Source of the DNA: Epiperipatus broadwayi
Lineage: Eukaryota; Onychophora; Udeonychophora; Euonychophora; Peripatidae
Reading direction: 5' to 3'
Assembly: GCA_028023455.1 (NCBI GenBank)
Contig: JAQFVV010012496.1
Location: forward strand, 1,490,001-1,554,000
Length of the DNA stretch: 64,000 nt
A program made the translations under genes and the position numbers. Positions 57,779 through 64,000 of the stretch are shown piece by piece (the first letter of the stretch is position 1; every line of letters starts with the position of its first letter). The notes below the pieces were generated by a model, which searched no databases, was not told the origin of the DNA, and saw nothing but the letters and a program-made list of their open reading frames with translations.

Positions 57779-57885
57779 AAAAAAAGACCCAAGAAAGTAT
57801 GCACTCCCTTAACACATATTAACGGTATCTCTCTCCCTCTTCCTAGTCTTTCTATTTCTGTCTCCATTTCACTGAAATCAAAACA

Positions 57886-58530
57886 AAATAGATGATGTTA
57901 AAATATTTCAGCAACACCCTCTATTAACAAATATAAAATTCTGAACTTCAAACAGCTAAACCCAAAATGATACCCTTTAATGCTACAGATGATGTTGTAT
58001 ATTGAAATTCAGATTAATTTAAACAAGGAGCATGAAATCAAATTAGCAATGATCTTAAATAGCTAGTAAGCAAACATGTTAAAATTTACGTATACTTATA
58101 TATATTTCTAAATATATATATATATGTACAGCCACCATCAGTAATATGTTTCAATTTAAAAATTAGTTCAATATACATATTTTTGGCAGCCAAAAGTTGC
58201 TTCCATTTAACTGAAAGGATATATTGTAATTTTTCATTGAGACCTTTATGGAACCAAACAGGGAAAATTCTTAATGCCATTGCAACTGTTGTATTAATAG
58301 TAAACAAAAATAAATTGACTGCTCGTCGACATACATTGGTAAGCATAGTGCATTTATTGGATTTTTACTTCCGAATTTAAGATTAAGAAACACCATGGTC
58401 TTTCTTCTCAGTCGCCCGATAATTCTTAACTGAAATATCAGTTGAATGGATGAATAGGTGCATGAATGAACTTTTTTAAAATATATATATTTACAGTTTA
58501 TGACATATAAAAGTAAATTATAGCTTTTAT
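57886..58530. other. AT-rich stretch, nothing recognised
   Basis: TATA-rich run near 58100-58120. Overlapping ORFs at 58086-58380 lie on opposite strands with no recognisable domain. Confidence 0.5.
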
Positions 58531-60192
58531 CCCAGGAGATATAAAGTCATCAGCCAAGGAGAAGTTGGTGGCCAAAGATAGTGGATGTTAAGAATCCCCT
58601 GATTGCAGACCACATGTTCTCTTTTGATGACAAACTTTTGTTTGGGTAATTAAAAATTGCAGATCCATTTCAAATGAAAGTCGATTGCATGAATTATAAG
58701 AACTGTCAAATATTAAATCGAATATATTGGACTTCGTGGGAAAAAAGGAGAAGAAACAATTGATTTTAAAAATGGACTGGTGAAGTGATGATTGATTTTA
58801 AAAATGGACATATACTCTACTTCAAAGGCATAAATATTTAAAGCACAAATGATATGGGATTCATTTTAAATAAGAAGTGGGAGAATAACATTGTGGAGAT
58901 TGGTGGTATATCAGATAGAGTGACACGATTAGATATTTAAATTAAAGAAATATTCAAATTAAAGAAAGATATCAAATGTAGATACCTAATTTACGTTTAT
59001 ATCCCAACAAGTTTTTAGTGCGATGAAGAAGTGGAGGAATTTTATACAGATATACAAAATGTTTCTGATCATACCAAACATTTTTAAATTGTCATGGGAG
59101 ATTTTATTTCTGGAATTGATAGACATTTTAAATATGAAAGTTCTATGATTAAATGTGGTTGCGTTGATAGAAATGGAGATTGCAGAAAAGAAAACTGTAA
59201 ATCGTGAGAATTCTTTCTTTGAGAAAAATGACAACATCCAAATGAATGTAAGAAAAATTGGATTAAATTTTGAGTAACAAAAAATAGTATTTCAAGATTG
59301 TAATATTCTCAGTAGATTCAATGCAGGAGGTGGTCATTGATTAATGAGATATAAGATATATGTTATTGTTATGTACGCCAATCTCTTGTTCATCATGCTA
59401 AATCAAGGCTTGAACCTATTATGTGCCTGAATTGTAATTTAACAAATGAATTGTACAAACTTGTTCATTCTATAGCAGGAGAGAGATAGAATCTCATTTT
59501 AAACCACCGGCGATCAGAAATAAATATTAAATTTTACCATAATAAATAGTTTATTTATATAGCGCTGATTATATATGCAGTAAAGAGAAGGGAAATGCAC
59601 CCTTCAGTCATGCACTCTTCATGAATTTACATATATTCACCCACAAGCTCAGTTTAAAAAATATAAGTGGACCATTTAAGATACATGTTAATGCAAAACT
59701 AGAGACAAAAAATATTTTAAAAAATGAGTATCTGCTGTTGATTTTTTTAACTTTCATAAACAATTCGGTGAATTTAAATTATAACTTGCAAATCATTTTA
59801 TAATACTAACAGATTTTGAAGAAGGTTAGGAGTTGAATGAAATCATAAGAAGATAAACTGATACTCTATTAAGAAATGCAAGAAAGATAGCTGGTATAAA
59901 AAAGCAATTTTCTAGCAAGTTTTCTACAAGCAAAAGATAGTATGAAGAAAAGAAGGAATATGATTTTTTTTTTAAAAAAATATTCACTAACAAGAATTGA
60001 ATATGTACATTTTTATAAAATAGTATGAAAAAAAGTTAACAGTGATATACGAGAATATTATTGTGAATTGGCAAGGAAAACTATAAAATGAGAAGAAAGG
60101 TCTAAAAAGTATAAAATAACATCTTGCATATGGAAGCAATGTTATTTCTGCACTAAGAAGAAAAATGGAACTATTACTAAAAAGAAAGATAA

Positions 60193-60580
60193 TCATCATC
60201 GACCATTATCAATCTACTGCAGGATGAAGATCTCTCCAAGTTCAATCCATCTCCGATCTTTAGCTTCTCTTTTCCACATCACCTGTGCACCCTTTCTTAT
60301 TTCATCCATCCATCTCACATGTGGTCTCTTTCTGGGTCTTTTAAAATCTCTTGGAATCCAGTTTAAGATTTCAATTGTCCATCTATTATCATCTCTTCTG
60401 GCAATATGTCCTTCCCAACTCCACTTCAGTTTTTTAATTTTTTCAATGAGGTCAGTAACACCTGTTTGTTCTCTTACCCATATATTGCATTTTCGATCTC
60501 TTCTTGTTACTCCCAACATGCATCTCCCCATACTTCTTTTGAGTGGTCTGAAGTCTCTGTATTGCTCTTCTATTATATGG
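60193..60580 (-). mobile_element. RTE-like LINE 3' fragment, nested antisense
   Basis: About 390 bp of the same LINE family in opposite orientation, from the aatcatcatcgacc tail through the C-terminal block (HIARRDDNRW, KRPRKRPHVRW) to GVTRRDRK-type coding. It separates the linker and RT of the host copy, whose reading resumes right after it, so it is a later 5'-truncated insertion. Confidence 0.8.
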
Positions 60581-60970
60581 AAGAGTTCTATAAAGAATTA
60601 CATAACTTATTATTAATTTTTTTTTTTTCTTTTCTGGCTAATTATAATATTCACATAAATGTTCCGGACCTTTATACAGAAAAGGTAGTCTATATGTTTC
60701 AAATTTAGCTTTTATTCATGTGTAGTATAATAATAAAATATTAATTGAGATATGCAATTAGATGTATGAAAGAAGAAAAAATCTCCAGGAAATGATGTAA
60801 TTATAATAGATATCTTAAAAGACGTGGGTAAAGGAATAGAAAATTGTCAATGAAGTCTATATGATAAAGATGTAACAGTTTATTGGAAGAATGCGTTAAT
60901 AATTTTGACATTTAATAAAGATGATAAAGAAGATGTTACAATTTATAGACCTATCAGACTTCTATCAATT

Positions 60971-61031
60971 ACACAGAGGCAAAACTCTCCATACAATAGC
61001 ACCAAGGGTGATCATATGTTGCTTAGTGGTT
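60971..61031 (-). mobile_element. HR1 copy 11, 61-bp minimal derivative
   Basis: Flanked by cttctatcaatt (60959-60970) and ctcctaccaatt (61032-61043), 12 bp with two transitions. It contains just the start acacagaggcaaaactctcc, a short joint, and the end gatcatatgttgcttagtgg. LINE coding continues on both sides (RPIRLLS before, PILCKTF after), proving the boundaries. No ribozyme. Confidence 0.9.
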
Positions 61032-62185
61032 CTCCTACCAATTCTATGTAAAACCTTTCCCAACATATTACAATTAATCTTGAATTTTAGACTTCACCTG
61101 ACTAAAAGAACAAGCTGGATTTAAAAATGGTTTTAGCACCGTGAATTACATCCAAGTATTGAGAGAAATTAAAGAAAGGGCCAATGGATGTGAGTTGCCG
61201 TGAAAAGGCTTTGATTCTGTAAGTATTCCTACAGTGATTAAAACATTGAATCATCAATATGTAGATTCAAGAACATTAAGAGGGGTGTAGAACAGTGATT
61301 CCATGTTTTCAAAACTCTTTTGTGGCAGTTTTACAAGAAATAAATAAAGTAAGTGGAGATTATTTAATTGGTCTAGATTTTGTAGATAATAAGCTTGTCT
61401 TTGCAAGTAATGCTTTAGGCATTCAAAGTTATCAGATAAAAATAAGAAAGTGGAACTAAAAGTAAATGTTAAAAAAGACTACTAATATAATATTCAAAGC
61501 ATTTTCTCAAAGAACAAAATAGATTGATAATCATAAATTAGAAAAAGTTAATAACTATAAGTAACTTTGGCCATTTAATCATACATATGGAAACATAATG
61601 AAATTAATCATAGAGTTAGTCTTGGATGGACTGTTTTGGATAGAAATTGCTTATTATTAAAAAGAAATATGTCTAGGTGTTTGAAAAGGTTTTTAATAGA
61701 CATTTTATCTGCTCTTACTAATGGATCTGAGACTTGAATACTTTATAGAAGATCAGTTCAGACTTCAAACCACTCGACAAATTATGGAGAGATGTATAAT
61801 AGGAGTAACAAGAAGAAATCAATAAACTAAATCACATGGGTGAAAGACCAAAAAGATATCCCTGACTTACATCAGTGGAAGAATGGAATAAATGGAACTA
61901 AGTTTTAAATTGGTCCAGAAAAAGAGAGGGGAGGGGGGGTGTGGGGGGGGGAGGGAAAAAAGGGGCGGAACACATTGTTGGAAGATATAATAGTCAGTTG
62001 AACTTTTAAAATTGGATCCCAGGCGATTGTAAAAGACCTAGAATGATATCACATGTAAGGTGAATAGATAAGCTAAGGAATTTTGCTGACGTGTTGTGGA
62101 GTAGAGGGATTAAAGAATAGAAAAACTGGATCAAGCTTGGAGAAACGGTTTGAAATGGAATCCTAATGATTGAAAATGAGAATAG

Positions 62186-62795
62186 TAACGACATATTCTC
62201 AATAATTAATAAAAATAATTTTTAAAATCAATTTTAGTAGTTTTAATTTTATGTATCATCAAAACAAAAATCTGGCCAATTTCTTAGGTTTGCGTGGTGA
62301 TTTTTTTGACATTGCTTCTAAGAAAACTAAAAATTACAAAGTGCTTTTTTTTATTATTCATTCTTTAGAAGGACTTTTTCCTCTTCCCAATTTATCAATT
62401 ATAGCTTCAGATTTTACTTAAAACAAAAAGAAGTAATAGCACTTTTTTTTTGTATTTGTACAAATATTTGAATATTTTAATTGCTTTTAGAAAGCATCTT
62501 AAATAAAAGAAAAAGAAGTTTAAACTGTGTTAAAGGCAGTTGTTTAATGTTATAAGTTGGAAAAATACTACAATCCAAGTATTGTAATTATGTCATTACT
62601 ATAATATTATAATTAAATATATTAATTTGTTCATAATTTTTAGAATACGTTGCACTATTAAACGGTTGCAATGTAAAGTAACTTTTTTGTTTACAGATGA
62701 TTTTGTTCACTTTTTTAACAAATGGTCAAAATAAGTGGAACACTACCTGTTGCATTGCTGTGTAATGGCTGACTTTAGCACATGGTTGTGTTGTC
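62186..62795. other. AT-rich stretch, nothing recognised
   Basis: Spacer between the two right-hand LINE copies. No coding or repeat was recognised. Confidence 0.5.
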
Positions 62796-62796
62796 T

Positions 62797-63111
62797 TCAG
62801 CAAATACTACATGACTGCACTTTTTGTTTTCTTTTTTGGATAGCATGTAACTGAAGATTACATTTGTCTTTTTTAACATTTACCTTTAGTCCTACTTCCT
62901 TACTTTCATCTGGTAGCTCTTGCAACATTTCATGAAGCTCTAAAGCATTATTTGCACGAACAATTACATTATCTGCATTATCTAGATGACTTGAATAATA
63001 TCCATTTACTTTTACTCCTTTAGTTTCCCATTTTAATCCACAAAATATTTCTTGCAAAACTGTTATAAAAAGTTTCAGAGATATGGTCACCCTGTTACAT
63101 ACCCTTCTCAA
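62797..63111 (-). pseudogene. RTE-like LINE RT, post-catalytic fragment
   Basis: 104 codons with NADNVIVRANNALELHEML (equivalent to the FADD-x-xLL region, here with the box decayed) and GLKVNVKKDKC (block D/E). The frame runs into non-LINE sequence at its end. Confidence 0.6.
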
Positions 63112-64000
63112 TAATATCCTTCCTATTATTGTTATGTTGCTATTGCATTTTTATAAATATTCATCAGAATGTAATAATATCCTGGGTCTACTTGATAATC
63201 CAATGCTTTAATCACTGAAGAAATGCTTATACAATCAAATGCCTTTTCATAATTTACAGATCCAAAGCACAATGGCAACTCATACCTGGATATGATCTAC
63301 TGTACTAAAACCACTTTTAAATCCAGCTTGTTCTTTTGTTTGATTGAGATTCAAAGTTGTTTGTAGACGAGTTGTAATTATCTTGCTAAAAATTTGGTAT
63401 AAAACTGATAAAAGATTGATAGGTCTATAATTTCTAATATCTTCTTTATCACCTTTTTAAAATATTAATATTGATTCCACATTCTTCCATTCATCTGGTA
63501 TATCTTTATCATTTAGCCATTTGGTATATAACTTTGTATCAATTTTTTTTCTATTTCTTCACTCGTTTGTTTTAAAATATCGGTTATAATTCCATCATCA
63601 CCTGGAGCTTTTTCCTTCTTCATAAATTTAATTGCATGTCTCACTTTTTCATTTACAATTCTGGGTAATTCAGAAGATACTTTATTAGTATATAATTCTT
63701 GATAAATCTTCTACACATTTTATGATGTCATATCTCTTTTTAGTAATAGTTCCATATTTTTTTCTTATTGTAGATATAAGTTTCCTACAAATACCAAAAT
63801 GTTCTTTTACATTCTTGAGACTTATTATCTTCTATGGCTTTCCTTGCTAGTTCACAATTATACTTTCTTATATTATTATCAACTTTTTTTTTGCATCATT
63901 TTACAAAATTAGACATATTCAATCCTTCTTGATGCATCATTTTTATACGTGTTCATATTCCTTCTTCTTTTCATAAATTTTCTAGTCTTAGTAGGAATTT
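62797..64000 (-). mobile_element. RTE-like LINE, partial, runs off the window
   Basis: Minus-strand reverse-transcriptase region from a decayed catalytic core at the left (VRANNALELHEMLQELPDESKEVGLKVNVKKDKC near 62870-62960) back through an EQAGFKSGFST-like block (63320), the NYRP region (63420), an APGxD-type block (63600) and the linker (63750-64000). It breaks off at 62797 before the C-terminal domain, which is unusual for a LINE and suggests a deletion. Frameshifts throughout. Confidence 0.75.

Larger units (their letters stand above)
56420..57885 (-). mobile_element. CR1/L2-like LINE, 3' half
   Basis: 5'-truncated copy from just before the reverse-transcriptase YXDD box to the 3' tail, which ends in a tgtgatgtgatgtgatg microsatellite as expected for CR1/L2 3' ends. 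It is better preserved than the copy at 32985 and has three open segments (57461-57778, 56975-57436, 56604-56798). Confidence 0.8.
58535..62185 (+). mobile_element. RTE-like LINE, nearly full-length dead copy
   Basis: Starts in the 5' untranslated region shared with 7900-8060 (agaatcccctgattgc). It continues through a decayed endonuclease (MGDFISGID near 59090), linker (59820-60180), RT start (EEFYKELHN near 60580), an APGxD-type block near 60785 (sPGNDVIIIDILK), IYRPIRLLS (60940), EQAGFKNGFSTVNYIQVLREI (61110), a decayed FADD box (DFVDNKLVFAS, 61375) and the C-terminal block (NWIPGDCKRPR, 62015), ending near 62185. Stops occur throughout. Two insertions interrupt it: 60193-60580 and HR1 copy 11. 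An S2-like or SINE tail is absent. Confidence 0.75.

Noticed and set aside
61925-61965. G-quadruplex or regulatory G-run
   Set aside because: A G-rich low-complexity expansion inside a dead LINE, with no context to suggest function.

Overview
This window looks like intergenic or intronic DNA from an animal genome. It is AT-rich (roughly 70%), full of homopolymers and TA/CA microsatellites, and has no compact gene arrangement, no operons and no long intact host reading frame. Nearly every block that can be explained is a decayed transposable element. The mix (RTE-like and esterase-bearing CR1/L2-like LINEs, tRNA-derived SINEs, Tigger/pogo and hAT deletion derivatives, and hammerhead-ribozyme repeats) fits an invertebrate. 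A lophotrochozoan, possibly a cephalopod or other mollusc, is my guess, but no single-copy gene in the window lets me prove it.

The most interesting content is a dispersed repeat family, called HR1 here, present in at least eleven copies between 8342 and 61031. Most full-length copies carry a recognisable type I hammerhead ribozyme. It has core CUGANGA, a 3-bp stem II, core GAAAC, a tiny stem III closed by a 2-nt loop, cleavage triplet GUC, and a two-part stem I. Stem II and stem I show compensatory changes between copies. Eight copies are flanked by 12-14 bp direct repeats that differ, if at all, only by transitions. The two ends of the family are constant, while the length ranges from 61 bp to about 1 kb. 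Several copies are palindromic, with two ribozymes facing opposite ways. This combination (hammerhead, variable-length target duplications, inverted partial copies, no poly-A) matches what is known for Penelope-like elements and retrozymes. No reverse transcriptase of that class lies in the window, so these copies look non-autonomous. Further repeats share a related but incomplete pattern, CUGAAGA-hairpin-GAAAC, again often in inverted pairs.

Layout: 1-3300 is mostly unexplained, with a 45-bp tandem duplication and one unrecognised ORF. A fold-back repeat lies at 3370-4230. RTE LINE pieces fill 5279-8100. HR1 copy 1, a hAT-type MITE and a 650-bp fold-back follow up to 11.3 kb. HR1 copies 2 and 3 lie at 14.0-16.25 kb. 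A Tigger-like element at 18729-19809 has a sister at 26268-27294. A CR1/L2 fragment lies at 21.4-22.3 kb. A decayed LINE with a nested SINE-like repeat spans 27.7-30.2 kb, and further SINE-like copies reach 31.9 kb. The largest LINE copy (32985-37270, minus strand) has a coiled coil, an SGNH-esterase domain, an endonuclease, a reverse transcriptase and a zinc-knuckle tail, all broken. HR1 copies cluster at 37.5-43.6 kb and 53.8-55.6 kb. A near-perfect 2 x 246 bp palindrome lies at 48918-49435. The right end holds another CR1/L2 fragment (56.4-57.9 kb), a nearly full-length but dead RTE copy (58.5-62.2 kb) with two nested insertions, and an RTE copy running off the window.

I found no convincing host protein-coding exon, rRNA, functional tRNA or CRISPR array. 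Small exons with weak signals could still be hidden in the unexplained stretches.
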